A stretch of DNA of 27,989 nucleotides. Source: a virus. The notes beneath the pieces are model-generated. The model ran no database searches. It had not been told where the DNA came from and saw only the letters and a list, made by a program, of their open reading frames with translations. The position numbers were made by a program, and so were the translations under genes. Positions 13,839-21,928 of this stretch are shown here, piece after piece. The stretch covers positions 1 to 27,989 of IMG/VR virus record IMGVR_UViG_3300042922_000735. One strand, given 5' to 3'. Positions within the stretch are counted from its first letter, which is position 1. Each line of letters starts with the position of its first letter.

Positions 13839-15595
13839 AGCAAGCTGCGGAGCAAATTGCAGGTCAGACGGATGTAAACTATTTCGAATATAAAAGAATC
13901 AAAGAATTCGACGGTGTAGGATACTTTTTGGAAAATTACGTAGTAGAAGGTGGAATTGTTACAAAAAACGTTTTACAAAGCAATTACATCGATGTGACTG
14001 AGGCGCAGATAAACCTTAATGGTCAATTTACCGTTCTTGCCGCCGCCTCTTTACGCTTAAGCGCGAAGAATTCCACATATTTTCTCGATTTCAAAGATGG
14101 CGACTATACACTTGGAACGTCCCACCCACCCGGAACGGCAGGTACGGATTACCTGCAGATCGCGACGATTACAACAGATTCTAACGGGGCGGTCTCTACA
14201 ATCACGGATAATGCCGGTGACCGTGGTGGATTCCGGCTTAGACCGGGATATGACTTCCCAGAGATCGCTGAACTTCAGGAAGAAATCGGGACCGTTCAAG
14301 GATTAAAAACCGTCGAAGTCGATCCTGCATTCGACAATGGAGTCATCATCAATCAAGCAATACAGGCTTTGACAAGAGGGATTGTACGAATTCCAAAAGG
14401 GAAATACAACGTCACGACAAGAATCGATACAAAGCCTGATGTGCAAATAATCGGCGATGGTTACGGCGTGTCTATATTGAAATATACGGGAACCGATTAT
14501 TGCATCCGGTTGGGTGGCGGGGGGACAGAAGTTTTTGTTGATTTTTGGTTTGGACTATCTATTAAAGATTTAGAGATCGAAGGAACGGGATCAGGTGCGG
14601 GCGGAATACTGGTAAAAGGTATAGCCCGATTCGCAATTGAAAATGTATATTGTCACCACTTTAGCAACGGATACGGAATTCACTTCTTGGATTACGCCTA
14701 CATTGGCAAAGTGGAAAGTTGCAACTGTACCCACAATAAATACGGCATATATGCTTCTAAAACCGCCACTGATATTGCTGCACAAGCCTTTAATGCCATT
14801 ACGATATGCGGTCAAGGAGAGTACCAGGTTAACGAGTATGCAATCGTGATCGGCGACCCTGCCGTTACGGCATCATCCCCGATACTTGGAATGGGTAGCG
14901 TCATTACAGGTATAACGGTGGAAGGTAACGATAAAGGCGGTATTTGGGCTACATCTTGCATCGGGCTTACCATTACAAATGTGTATTTTGAACACAACGA
15001 TTTGACCGACGCGAATAACGGTTTTGATATTAAGTTGGGTAGTGAACTTGGAAATACCGATTTACCCGTAAATACGGTTTTAGAAAATAATCTCCACTTG
15101 AATGACGACTTCAATATCGTTCTAACAAGGTCTTATCATACCATTATCGCAAAAAATCTATTCCAGCAAGGTAGCGTAGGCATCAAAATGACCAATATGA
15201 GTGACGTGATTGACACACAACTCGACAGTAATTTCTTTCACGTCAATGTAACCGTACCCGTAGAGGGATATGTTATTAACTGGATTTCTCCCACATTGCT
15301 AAACGGGTGGCAAAATTACGGGGCGCCCTTCGGTGATTGTGAATACTACAAAGATGGTCGAGGAATAGTCTATCTTAGCGGGACAATCAAGTCCGGAGTG
15401 ATCGGATCGCCCATATTTACTTTGCCATATGGCTACCGACCGAAGTATCATGTCAATCTGCCGACCGCGAGTTTAAGCGAGTTCGGATTGATAAATATAA
15501 CCAATGCGGGTGTCGTTACTGCTACAGTCGGGAATAATGGATGGGTATCTCTTGACGGCATATCGTTCATTTCCGAAGAACTAACGAATCAGTAA
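13835..15595 (+). CDS. Beta-helix tailspike, probable polysaccharide-binding or -degrading
   Basis: The 586-residue protein has an N-terminal virion-binding part (about 1-150), then a pectate-lyase-3-like right-handed beta helix (about 155-490). The entry reads FDNGVIINQAIQALTRG and IVRIPKGKYNVTTRIDTKPD, followed by IIGDGYGVSILKY and repeated short strands with Asn and Gly turns. The C-terminal domain (about 500-586, GRGIVYLSGTIKSGV and FTLPYGYRPKYH) resembles phage fibre end domains. Such spikes bind or cleave surface glycans. No catalytic triad can be assigned by eye. It lies between two adaptor genes and beside a polysaccharide polymerase gene. Confidence 0.88.
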   Translation: MKQAAEQIAGQTDVNYFEYKRIKEFDGVGYFLENYVVEGGIVTKNVLQSNYIDVTEAQINLNGQFTVLAAASLRLSAKNSTYFLDFKDGDYTLGTSHPPGTAGTDYLQIATITTDSNGAVSTITDNAGDRGGFRLRPGYDFPEIAELQEEIGTVQGLKTVEVDPAFDNGVIINQAIQALTRGIVRIPKGKYNVTTRIDTKPDVQIIGDGYGVSILKYTGTDYCIRLGGGGTEVFVDFWFGLSIKDLEIEGTGSGAGGILVKGIARFAIENVYCHHFSNGYGIHFLDYAYIGKVESCNCTHNKYGIYASKTATDIAAQAFNAITICGQGEYQVNEYAIVIGDPAVTASSPILGMGSVITGITVEGNDKGGIWATSCIGLTITNVYFEHNDLTDANNGFDIKLGSELGNTDLPVNTVLENNLHLNDDFNIVLTRSYHTIIAKNLFQQGSVGIKMTNMSDVIDTQLDSNFFHVNVTVPVEGYVINWISPTLLNGWQNYGAPFGDCEYYKDGRGIVYLSGTIKSGVIGSPIFTLPYGYRPKYHVNLPTASLSEFGLINITNAGVVTATVGNNGWVSLDGISFISEELTNQ

Positions 15596-15613
15596 AGTAG
15601 GGAGTGGCATAGC

Positions 15614-15862
15614 ATGAAACAGGTATACAGAACCCGCGAAGACGGAACGTTTGATTTCCTGGACACAATCGTTACGAGCGGAGAAATACCTCAAGGATAC
15701 GGCGTACCGAGTAGTAATAAGCATTATAAGGATGATGGTACCGAATTGTCCGCAGAAGAATTGGCGCAAATCAGTACATCAAATAGTCAAACAAGTATTT
15801 ATTATTTACTTGAATTGGATTATAGGTTGTCCAAGATCGAATTAGGATTGGGAGGACTTTAG
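15614..15862 (+). CDS. 82-residue tailspike-associated protein
   Basis: Preceded by AGGGAGTGG, the product starts MKQVYRTREDGTFDFLDTIV and contains SSNKHYKDDGTELSAEELAQ, then a helical end LLELDYRLSKIELGLGGL. Proteins of this kind occur just downstream of tail-fibre genes in Gram-positive phages, so it may be a spike accessory or chaperone. No motif proves this. It is followed one base later by the next small ORF. Confidence 0.65.
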   Translation: MKQVYRTREDGTFDFLDTIVTSGEIPQGYGVPSSNKHYKDDGTELSAEELAQISTSNSQTSIYYLLELDYRLSKIELGLGGL

Positions 15863-15863
15863 G

Positions 15864-16007
15864 ATGACCTACTTGTATTGTAAGCGAGTTATTGAAAATA
15901 AGACTTTTATAAGCAAAGAAGATATGACAAACAAACTGGACGTGTTTCTCCTAAACAGCCGTATTACCCAAACGCAATATTCCGAGCTGATTGTATTACT
16001 TTCATAA
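15864..16007 (+). CDS. 47-residue XkdX-like small tail-region protein
   Basis: The ORF has GGAGG upstream and encodes MTYLYCKRVIENKTFISKED followed by KLDVFLLNSRITQTQYSELI. The 'RIT-x-x-QY-x-EL' ending resembles the XkdX-type tiny proteins found after tail-fibre genes in Bacillus-group phages. Their function is not established. It is the last intact rightward gene before the inserted leftward gene. Confidence 0.65.
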   Translation: MTYLYCKRVIENKTFISKEDMTNKLDVFLLNSRITQTQYSELIVLLS

Positions 16008-16046
16008 GGTTTCCAATCGACCATAGATAGGAAGGTGAGGCGGTAG

Positions 16047-16193
16047 ATGGAACAGACAGGTGATTACGAAGCCTGTCTGTTCTCTACACTGGAGTATCTA
16101 GCCAGAAGAAGAGATAGGAGCATTACAAATCTCGGCTCATATATTCCAACGTTCATTGTAAAAATTAGAAATAATGGAACAAGGAAAAAGTAG
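16047..16193 (+). CDS. Doubtful 48-residue ORF at insertion edge
   Basis: AAGGTGAGG (16032-16040) is ideally placed six bases before this ATG. The ORF, MEQTGDYEACLFSTLEYLAR and on to GTRKK, lies almost wholly antisense to the 3' end of the leftward polymerase gene. Either it is a spurious ORF, or the ribosome site belonged to a rightward gene that was cut off when the leftward gene was acquired. I cannot separate these. Confidence 0.25.
   Translation: MEQTGDYEACLFSTLEYLARRRDRSITNLGSYIPTFIVKIRNNGTRKK
16050..16082. terminator. 11-bp hairpin at 3' end of leftward gene
   Basis: GAACAGACAGG (16050-16060) and CCTGTCTGTTC (16072-16082) form a perfect stem with an eleven-base loop that holds the stop codon of the leftward gene (complement of 16064-16066). 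No good T-run follows on either strand, so it may stabilise the mRNA end rather than terminate efficiently. Confidence 0.5.
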
Positions 16194-17284
16194 GCTGCCC
16201 ATGTTGTGTTTACTCTCTTCCTGAAAAAGATATATATGAAGATTGCATATGCTATAAAACCATAACTATAAATCAAATGGAGGTGTCCGTTATGAGGACT
16301 GAATACAACTCCGTCTATAATGAGAGTTCCGCCCATCCCGTAAAATAAATACTTGAAGATATTTTCTCGAGATAGAAGATCTGTCCATATGTCAAATCGT
16401 GAATCTGCGGAATTTCCTGAAACTCGATCCAACGCCGTTTGTGCCACCTCAGAACCCCAAAATTTGTATATAATTAATAAAAGCAGAGGAGTTGAAAGAA
16501 ATAAAATAGATAAATCAAGTAAAGTTGATCTTTTAAACGTGGCAAACCTTCTAAATTTAAGCGATTTTACAATAAAAAATAGTATGGAAATTCCAAATAC
16601 GACAAATCCGGTACTGCTCATTGTGGCGAATACGATTATTGAGGTTGCTCCTATTAACAATACGTTTTGCATCAAAGAGAATTTATTATTAAGCAATAAA
16701 AATACCATAACAGCTATAAATGCTACAGAAGCATTATTGGGATCGCTAAACGTTCCCGTAAATCGAAAAATTGTAAGCGAATCAGTCACTGCTATAACAT
16801 TTCCACTCATGGTCCAAAGTGACCTTACTTCAAAATAAGTTGATGGATTCGTTAAATATATTGTGCAAAGTGCAAACCCAAAAAGAATATAAAGCACAAG
16901 AAATTTACTGAATTGTACTTTGTTTGCTTCGAAATAATATTTATAGAAAAAATAATACAAAAAGCCATATAGAAGGATACCAGAATTCGTAATATTGGAT
17001 TTTAAAAAAAAGGGGAATGTCGTCACGGATAAAGACACACTCAATACAACTAGAGACAAAAGGACCAGAAAAAGTTTAAATTCGAATGTTTTTTTAATCT
17101 TGTTAAGATTGAAAATGTACCAAATAGGCAACAAAATCATCGACATGCTTGCCGATACTGTTCGTATATACGGTAAAAAAAGAGCGTCAAATATACAGAT
17201 GTAAAATATAAGTTTATCCATCTTGCTAATTATTGGTGCAACTTTAGAATTCAATTGATGGGTTAGTGGAGGATTTACATGCAA
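16064..17284 (-). CDS. Wzy/WaaL-like polysaccharide polymerase or ligase (membrane)
   Basis: This leftward gene encodes a very hydrophobic protein of up to 406 residues with about ten to twelve membrane helices. Family marks are RFTGTFSDPNN (174-184), the extracytoplasmic segment SADSRFDIW (292-300) and SPHNGHLHLIYSYG (329-342). The last nearly fits the H[NSQ]X9GXX[GTY] motif known in O-antigen ligases and Wzy-type polymerases, with Ala in the final place. Such enzymes join lipid-linked glycan units at the outer face of the membrane. The start is uncertain: TTG at 17284 has GGAG ten bases upstream, while ATG at 17221 begins right before the first helix without a ribosome site. The gene is visibly AT-rich and antisense to all its neighbours, so it is probably acquired cargo. 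Confidence 0.82.
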   Translation of the reverse strand: MHVNPPLTHQLNSKVAPIISKMDKLIFYICIFDALFLPYIRTVSASMSMILLPIWYIFNLNKIKKTFEFKLFLVLLSLVVLSVSLSVTTFPFFLKSNITNSGILLYGFLYYFFYKYYFEANKVQFSKFLVLYILFGFALCTIYLTNPSTYFEVRSLWTMSGNVIAVTDSLTIFRFTGTFSDPNNASVAFIAVMVFLLLNNKFSLMQNVLLIGATSIIVFATMSSTGFVVFGISILFFIVKSLKFRRFATFKRSTLLDLSILFLSTPLLLLIIYKFWGSEVAQTALDRVSGNSADSRFDIWTDLLSRENIFKYLFYGMGGTLIIDGVVFSPHNGHLHLIYSYGFIAYAIFIYIFFRKRVNTTWAAYFFLVPLFLIFTMNVGIYEPRFVMLLSLLLARYSSVENRQAS

Positions 17285-17329
17285 TTTTATTCAGCTCCGT
17301 TGTATTTCCAATTTTATGTACCATCAAAC

Positions 17330-17358
17330 ATGATACAAAAATTCAGAATGTTTCACAA
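17330..17358 (-). promoter_or_regulatory. Promoter of the leftward polymerase gene
   Basis: On the complement, TTGTGA (17353-17358) and TATCAT (17330-17335) are separated by 17 bp, a fair housekeeping-type promoter. It is about 45 bp before the TTG start of the polymerase gene and points away from the phage late transcripts. A second overlapping pair (TTGTAT with TAAAAT, 16-bp spacing) is also present. This would allow expression in the lysogen. Confidence 0.55.
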
Positions 17359-17390
17359 TAGGAAAAAACTGTGCAGACAAGGAGTGTACT

Positions 17391-17951
17391 ATGCTTACCA
17401 TACAACAAATCATAGATGAAGCTGACCTTCTGGTTCCGAATTCCTATCAACTGGCTGATAAGGTTAATTGGCTGAATAAAATCAATTCAGAATTCTTCGA
17501 AAACGTAAAGATACCAGTATCAACGATCTTTATGACTACACTTAATCAATCGAGTTATTTGCTGCCAAATGAGGTCAGAGGAAATAACATCGATCACGTC
17601 CAACTTGGATTGCTTACTTATAGCTCAATGAATTACGAAGATGTCCGCTCGTCACAGATTTTTTATATTTTTGATGACAGCACCCATAAAATTACGTTCT
17701 ATCCGGAACCATACGCAGCAGCACAACAGACCGTAGTGAGATACCATCGGATCGCGACGTCTAGCTTCACTACTGGCACTTTAAGCGCGAAACCGGATGC
17801 TCCAGGGGAATATCACTGGATATACGTGAACGGGTTGTGTGAGCGCATAGCGAAGGCTAACGGGGATGTCGAGAAGGCAAACAACTACGGAAACGATTAT
17901 CGAAACGGTTTGGCAACAGCGGCGAAAAACTTCGCGAAACTAGGTGATTGA
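17391..17951 (+). CDS. Head-tail adaptor protein 2
   Basis: The 186-residue product starts MLTIQQIIDEADLLVPNSYQ and contains DKVNWLNKINSEFFENVK, IFYIFDDSTHKITFYPEPYA and a helical end with CERIAKANGDVEKANNYGND. The order of elements matches the adaptor at 13254, although identity is low. It probably forms a second ring between portal and tail hub, or replaces the other one functionally. AAGGAG lies nine bases upstream of the ATG. It comes just before the large tail protein gene, as gp4 comes before gp10 in P22. Confidence 0.72.
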   Translation: MLTIQQIIDEADLLVPNSYQLADKVNWLNKINSEFFENVKIPVSTIFMTTLNQSSYLLPNEVRGNNIDHVQLGLLTYSSMNYEDVRSSQIFYIFDDSTHKITFYPEPYAAAQQTVVRYHRIATSSFTTGTLSAKPDAPGEYHWIYVNGLCERIAKANGDVEKANNYGNDYRNGLATAAKNFAKLGD

Positions 17952-17953
17952 AC

Positions 17954-19393
17954 ATGCGAGAGTCTTCACCGGAAAAATTCGTCCCGTGGACACAGACGAA
18001 GGATAATCGAATCCCAAATACGATCAGGGAGTTCAGGGGCGTCAACAAGCTTGACGCTTTTTCTATTGGTGACATATTTTCCGCGGATATGAAGAATCTA
18101 ACAAGCAGCAAATACCCAGCTTTGACCGTGAGGCCGGGGTATGCACAGATCGGTGCAACCATAGGTAATAAGGTACTCGGTATCGGCGTTTGGAAGGATG
18201 CGGAGCTGCACGCCGTATTTAACGACGGGACATGGCGAAAGTGGGACGGAAGCGCTTGGACGACAATTAAAAGTGGACTATCAACGACGGCTGAAGTATA
18301 TTTCACAAATTTCCAAGGAGCATACACGGGGATTAATCTGATTATGGCGAATGGGGTCGATGCGGTCCAACGCTATGATGGGGCAACGGTCCAAAATGTG
18401 TTGAACGCGCCGTCGAACGCGAAGTATATTACCACGTTTCAAAATCGGCTGTGGGTGAGTATGAACGGGGACAAGGAAATCCGTGCATCTGCCTTGGATA
18501 ATGCGGAGGAATGGACGCCGGGAGTCCTGAACGATTCATTACCTTTCGGCAAGGAAATCGAGTCTCCAGTAGGCGAAACGATCAATGGCCTATTTGGGGA
18601 GTTGGCCAAACTGACCATCAGTTTTCCAAATTCCATACGCAAACTACTCGGAGGCGTACCGTCCGACTTCAATGATCAGTCTGTTTCGCAAACGCTCGGT
18701 ATCGTGAACAATAGGTCGGCGGTAACGCTAGACGGAACGATGTATTTGTTCAATGCTAATGGTTTTTATAGTTACAGCGGTGGAGTTTCGCCGGACAAAT
18801 CGGTATCACAAGTTGTTCAGTATTACGCCGACAATTCGAACACCGCGGCACGGAATCAATCGGCGGTCGGGTCCGATGGAAAGAATCTGTATTTTGCAAT
18901 CCCGATCAGCAGTTCGACAGCACCGGACACGATTATCGAATACGACAAAACGGTACGCGCTTGGAACGTCTGGAAGGACATTCAGGCTCTTCATTTCGTC
19001 CGCATGGGTAATGACTGCTACATCGGGGATGCGCTCGGCAGAGTGCTTAAAATGGGCGGCACAACGGACAATGGAACAGCGATATCGTCAGAACTCATAT
19101 CCAAATGGTTCACGGCTCCTTCGATGTCCCAAGTTATTCGATGGATGCGCATGTGGCTGACCGTGGATTTGCCTTCCGGCAGCTCGTTAACGGTCTATTT
19201 GAACAAATCCGAGGACGAACCATGGGAGGAAGTGGGGTCCATTACCGCATCAAGCGATATCCAACGGAAGCCGATCTACGTAGCATCGAGTAAAGTTACG
19301 AATGCGAAACAGCTTCGTTACCGAATCGTTGGCAGCGGACCCTATACCCTGCATGAAATCGCATGGGATGCCGATTATCAGCCGATGAGATAG
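17954..19393 (+). CDS. Tail hub or DNA-stabilisation protein (P22 gp10-like)
   Basis: Start set at the ATG 17954 because AGGTGAT at 17942-17948 fits it; a TTG at 17948 is less likely. The 479-residue protein is beta-rich, with early NKLDAFSIGDIFSADMKNLT and repeated blade-like segments such as VFNDGTWRKWDGSAWTTI, RYDGATVQNVLNAPSNAK and YDKTVRAWNVWKDIQALHFV. This suggests a beta-propeller-like tail protein of the kind that closes the portal channel in short-tailed phages. The final region (about 385-479) may be a separate beta-sandwich. Function is inferred from position after an adaptor gene. Confidence 0.72.
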   Translation: MRESSPEKFVPWTQTKDNRIPNTIREFRGVNKLDAFSIGDIFSADMKNLTSSKYPALTVRPGYAQIGATIGNKVLGIGVWKDAELHAVFNDGTWRKWDGSAWTTIKSGLSTTAEVYFTNFQGAYTGINLIMANGVDAVQRYDGATVQNVLNAPSNAKYITTFQNRLWVSMNGDKEIRASALDNAEEWTPGVLNDSLPFGKEIESPVGETINGLFGELAKLTISFPNSIRKLLGGVPSDFNDQSVSQTLGIVNNRSAVTLDGTMYLFNANGFYSYSGGVSPDKSVSQVVQYYADNSNTAARNQSAVGSDGKNLYFAIPISSSTAPDTIIEYDKTVRAWNVWKDIQALHFVRMGNDCYIGDALGRVLKMGGTTDNGTAISSELISKWFTAPSMSQVIRWMRMWLTVDLPSGSSLTVYLNKSEDEPWEEVGSITASSDIQRKPIYVASSKVTNAKQLRYRIVGSGPYTLHEIAWDADYQPMR

Positions 19394-19403
19394 GAGGGAT
19401 ACG

Positions 19404-20150
19404 ATGGGGAAAGTCGATATACCACAAATCGAACCGAAGGGTAATAGAACTACTGACGAATACGTAAACTACCTGGCAAATATGTTGGCGATTATTCAAG
19501 AGGAAATGACCAATTTCCTTGAGGGCCGGATAAGTTCCGAAAATATGCGTGAAATCGCTGGATATAACGTCAGTCAAACGGATTTAAAGCATAAAAGCGG
19601 CATAGTTGGAATGTCCGGTGCTGACCCTGCCACAGCCACAGCAGTCCGTTTTTGGGCAGGCAACGCCGACAAAACGGTAGCTCCCTTTCGAGTGCAGCAA
19701 GACGGCACAATGTATGCAACCGATGGTAACTTTGAAGGGGATATCAATGGTAGTGTAATTACAGGTTCGTTAATTCAGACAGCGCCTTCAGGCGTATACC
19801 CGAGAATGGAGTTTTCCGATGTAGGAGAGATTTTACGGGCATATGCAAGTGCAACCAGATATGTTTCAGTGAGCGCTTCAGAATCAGGGGAACCGGCAGT
19901 TGTATTTACGGATGGGACTACAAAGGCTCTTGTTACTTACCTATCCGGTTCAAACTTTCTATTGGGGACTGTATTGGGCGTTCCCATGTCGGTGTCATCT
20001 GGAGGGGCGTTAGATATTTCAGCAAATGGTGAAATTGATTTATCGGGTAGCGCCCTGAAAGTAGATGGAATTACGGGTTACACAGGTTCTTTTTCCACGG
20101 GTACACAAATTGTAACTGTATACAAAGGAATGATCGTAGCTGTCGTATAA
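19404..20150 (+). CDS. Tail fibre or appendage protein
   Basis: The 248-residue product has a short N-terminal helical part (about 1-45), then the phage-fibre phrase VRFWAGNADKTVAPFRVQQD and GTMYATDGNFEGDINGSVIT. This segment is typical of tail-tip and fibre proteins of Gram-positive phages. The rest is a Ser/Gly/Thr-rich beta region, likely trimeric. It may be a secondary receptor-binding or needle-like appendage. The ribosome site is GGAGG ten bases upstream. Its end overlaps promoter-like sequence for the next gene. Confidence 0.78.
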   Translation: MGKVDIPQIEPKGNRTTDEYVNYLANMLAIIQEEMTNFLEGRISSENMREIAGYNVSQTDLKHKSGIVGMSGADPATATAVRFWAGNADKTVAPFRVQQDGTMYATDGNFEGDINGSVITGSLIQTAPSGVYPRMEFSDVGEILRAYASATRYVSVSASESGEPAVVFTDGTTKALVTYLSGSNFLLGTVLGVPMSVSSGGALDISANGEIDLSGSALKVDGITGYTGSFSTGTQIVTVYKGMIVAVV

Positions 20151-20152
20151 TG

Positions 20153-20161
20153 TGGTATAAT
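20153..20161 (+). promoter_or_regulatory. Extended -10 promoter for stalk-domain gene
   Basis: TGGTATAAT is a perfect extended -10 element, and another TATAAT lies ten bases upstream (20146-20151). No clear -35 is present, which extended -10 promoters tolerate. It is about 30 bp before the start of the secreted protein gene and gives that gene its own transcription. Confidence 0.65.
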
Positions 20162-20190
20162 TTGGCTTAAAAACGATGGATGTGATAATT

Positions 20191-20649
20191 ATGAAGAAGT
20201 TTATTATTGGAGTCCTTTTTGGAGTTATTTTATCAACCTCGATGAGCGTATATGGGGAAGAGGTGAAAAGCGTAGTGGGGCAAGCAATTCAAGGGACATT
20301 TCCAGTTAAGGTTAACGGCGATATTCTGAATAATGAGGCCGTTGTGCTTGATGGAACTTCATACCTTCCGGTTCGGGAAATTAGTGAGAAGTTAGGTATG
20401 GAAGTGAAATTCACACCTGATACCGGAATTGAGTTAACCCGACCTGAACCGAAGTTGGATAATACCGGAATGCCGATAGGTTACTGGACAAAAGAACGTC
20501 TGGATATCGCTATAGAATCACAAAAAAAAGTACTCATCTCTCGTGAAAATATGGCGAGAATATCAGGCGTACCTGATCCCGAAGGCATAGCAAAAGCTAA
20601 AGACCGTCTTGCGGAATTGGAAAAGATGAGAGATGAGTTGTTGAAATGA
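20191..20649 (+). CDS. Secreted protein with copper-amine-oxidase-N1 (stalk) domain
   Basis: From the ATG at 20191 the product is 152 residues with a clear signal peptide: MKK, hydrophobic core FIIGVLFGVILSTSMSV and a likely cut near YGEE. Residues about 35-75 (VKVNGDILNNEAVVLDGTSY, then LPVREISEKLGMEV) match the stalk domain found in many Paenibacillaceae surface proteins. A charged coiled-coil tail follows (about 95-152). An in-frame ATG at 20176 would mask the signal peptide and is less likely. Own promoter and terminator suggest lysogenic expression as a 'moron' gene, altering the cell surface. The molecular target is unknown. Confidence 0.82.
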   Translation: MKKFIIGVLFGVILSTSMSVYGEEVKSVVGQAIQGTFPVKVNGDILNNEAVVLDGTSYLPVREISEKLGMEVKFTPDTGIELTRPEPKLDNTGMPIGYWTKERLDIAIESQKKVLISRENMARISGVPDPEGIAKAKDRLAELEKMRDELLK

Positions 20650-20667
20650 TCGAATGGATCCCACAAG

Positions 20668-20692
20668 GTCACTCAGTCGAGTGGCTTTTTTT
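20668..20692 (+). terminator. Intrinsic terminator of stalk-domain unit
   Basis: GTCACTC (20668-20674) and GAGTGGC (20679-20685) form a seven-pair stem with one G-U and loop AGTC, followed by seven T. It isolates the stalk-domain gene from the virion genes downstream. Confidence 0.85.
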
Positions 20693-20718
20693 CATGCACT
20701 CAAACAAGGGGTGATACC

Positions 20719-21915
20719 ATGGCAACAGCCGACAAATACGGATACCGGAAGTATTTGAACGAGAAGGGCGTCAAAGACGAGGACATTACTTATGATAACG
20801 GAACCGTAAAGGTGAAAGGGCAATTCTTCGGAAATGCTACTCCAGAAGCAGACGGATCGACATATAGCACAAAGGGTAACCTCGACGCCTTATATAATAA
20901 TTACCGAACACAGAGTATGCCGACGAATCAGGGGAGGGCAGATACCCTATTAAACACCGTTCAGGAACGGCTAAACCAGCCACGAACGCCGTTCCAATAC
21001 AATCCGCAGTCCGATCCGCAGTATCAGAGCGCTTTACAGTCCGCACAACAAGCAGCAACAACGCAGCAAGGGAATACCTTGGCACGACTTAGGGCGATGG
21101 GACAAGGTAAAAGTTCGTACTCAGAAGGCGTTGCGAATCAGATCGGACAGCAAGCGGTAGCCGATGTAAACGCAAAAGTCTTGCCACAACTCATGGCGCA
21201 GTCGTACCAACGCTACATTGACGAGCAGAACATGGGCCGGCAGAACGTACTCGACTTGCTCGGACTGGGACGCGAATACAATAACCTAAACCAACAAGGG
21301 TTGGATAATACGTTCCGACAAGAACAAGCAGATCGGGATAGCGCTTATCGTGATCAAGCGTTCACGGAGCAGAGACGACAAAACAATCTTGACGCTGCAT
21401 TTCGAGTTGGTCAGCAAATCGGTAGAGTGATCCAGCCAAAAGAGGATTACAGCCTACTGTTTAACCAGGACGACGCACCGCTGAATTTGCAAGGGCAACA
21501 AGTCCAATACCAACAATATCGCGACCAAATCGCTGATGAGCAATACAAGCAAAAATTTGATGAGGATGTACGCCGGTTTGGCCTAGAACAAGCACTACGC
21601 GAAGCAGCTCAAGCAAACCAATTTGCGAACGCCGCGGCGGATAATGCGAGAGCAAACGCACAGTTGGGTCTACAGCGAGAACGGTTTGATTTTGAAAAGG
21701 AACAAACGAATAAACAGAAGGAACAAACACCATCACAGACTCAACAAAATAATGAATTCGTCGGGGAAGTAACTACAAACCTTGACCGGATTCCGGCAGA
21801 TAAACGAGTTCAATTTTTCCGAGATGAGAAGCAAACGCTTATCAATCAATTAGGACTCAACGGATATAATCAATTGTATAATCTATACTTCAATAGCGAC
21901 GGAAGCCCTAAATAA
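20719..21915 (+). CDS. Gln/Ala-rich internal virion (ejection) protein
   Basis: The 398-residue protein is unusually rich in Gln, Ala, Asn and Arg, with few hydrophobic clusters, for example QQAATTQQGNTLARLRAMGQ and RQEQADRDSAYRDQAFTEQR. It is predicted to be mostly helical. Podovirus ejection proteins such as P22 gp7/gp20 have this composition and this place, between the tail module and the largest virion gene. It follows a new ribosome site (GGGGTGATACC). Assignment is by composition and order and remains moderate. Confidence 0.68.
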   Translation: MATADKYGYRKYLNEKGVKDEDITYDNGTVKVKGQFFGNATPEADGSTYSTKGNLDALYNNYRTQSMPTNQGRADTLLNTVQERLNQPRTPFQYNPQSDPQYQSALQSAQQAATTQQGNTLARLRAMGQGKSSYSEGVANQIGQQAVADVNAKVLPQLMAQSYQRYIDEQNMGRQNVLDLLGLGREYNNLNQQGLDNTFRQEQADRDSAYRDQAFTEQRRQNNLDAAFRVGQQIGRVIQPKEDYSLLFNQDDAPLNLQGQQVQYQQYRDQIADEQYKQKFDEDVRRFGLEQALREAAQANQFANAAADNARANAQLGLQRERFDFEKEQTNKQKEQTPSQTQQNNEFVGEVTTNLDRIPADKRVQFFRDEKQTLINQLGLNGYNQLYNLYFNSDGSPK

Positions 21916-21928
21916 GAGGGGTGAAAAC

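Noticed and set aside
16353-16838. 161-codon rightward ORF within the leftward polymerase gene
   Set aside because: It is antisense to a clear multi-pass membrane protein and has no ribosome site. Its composition follows from the reverse reading of hydrophobic codons.
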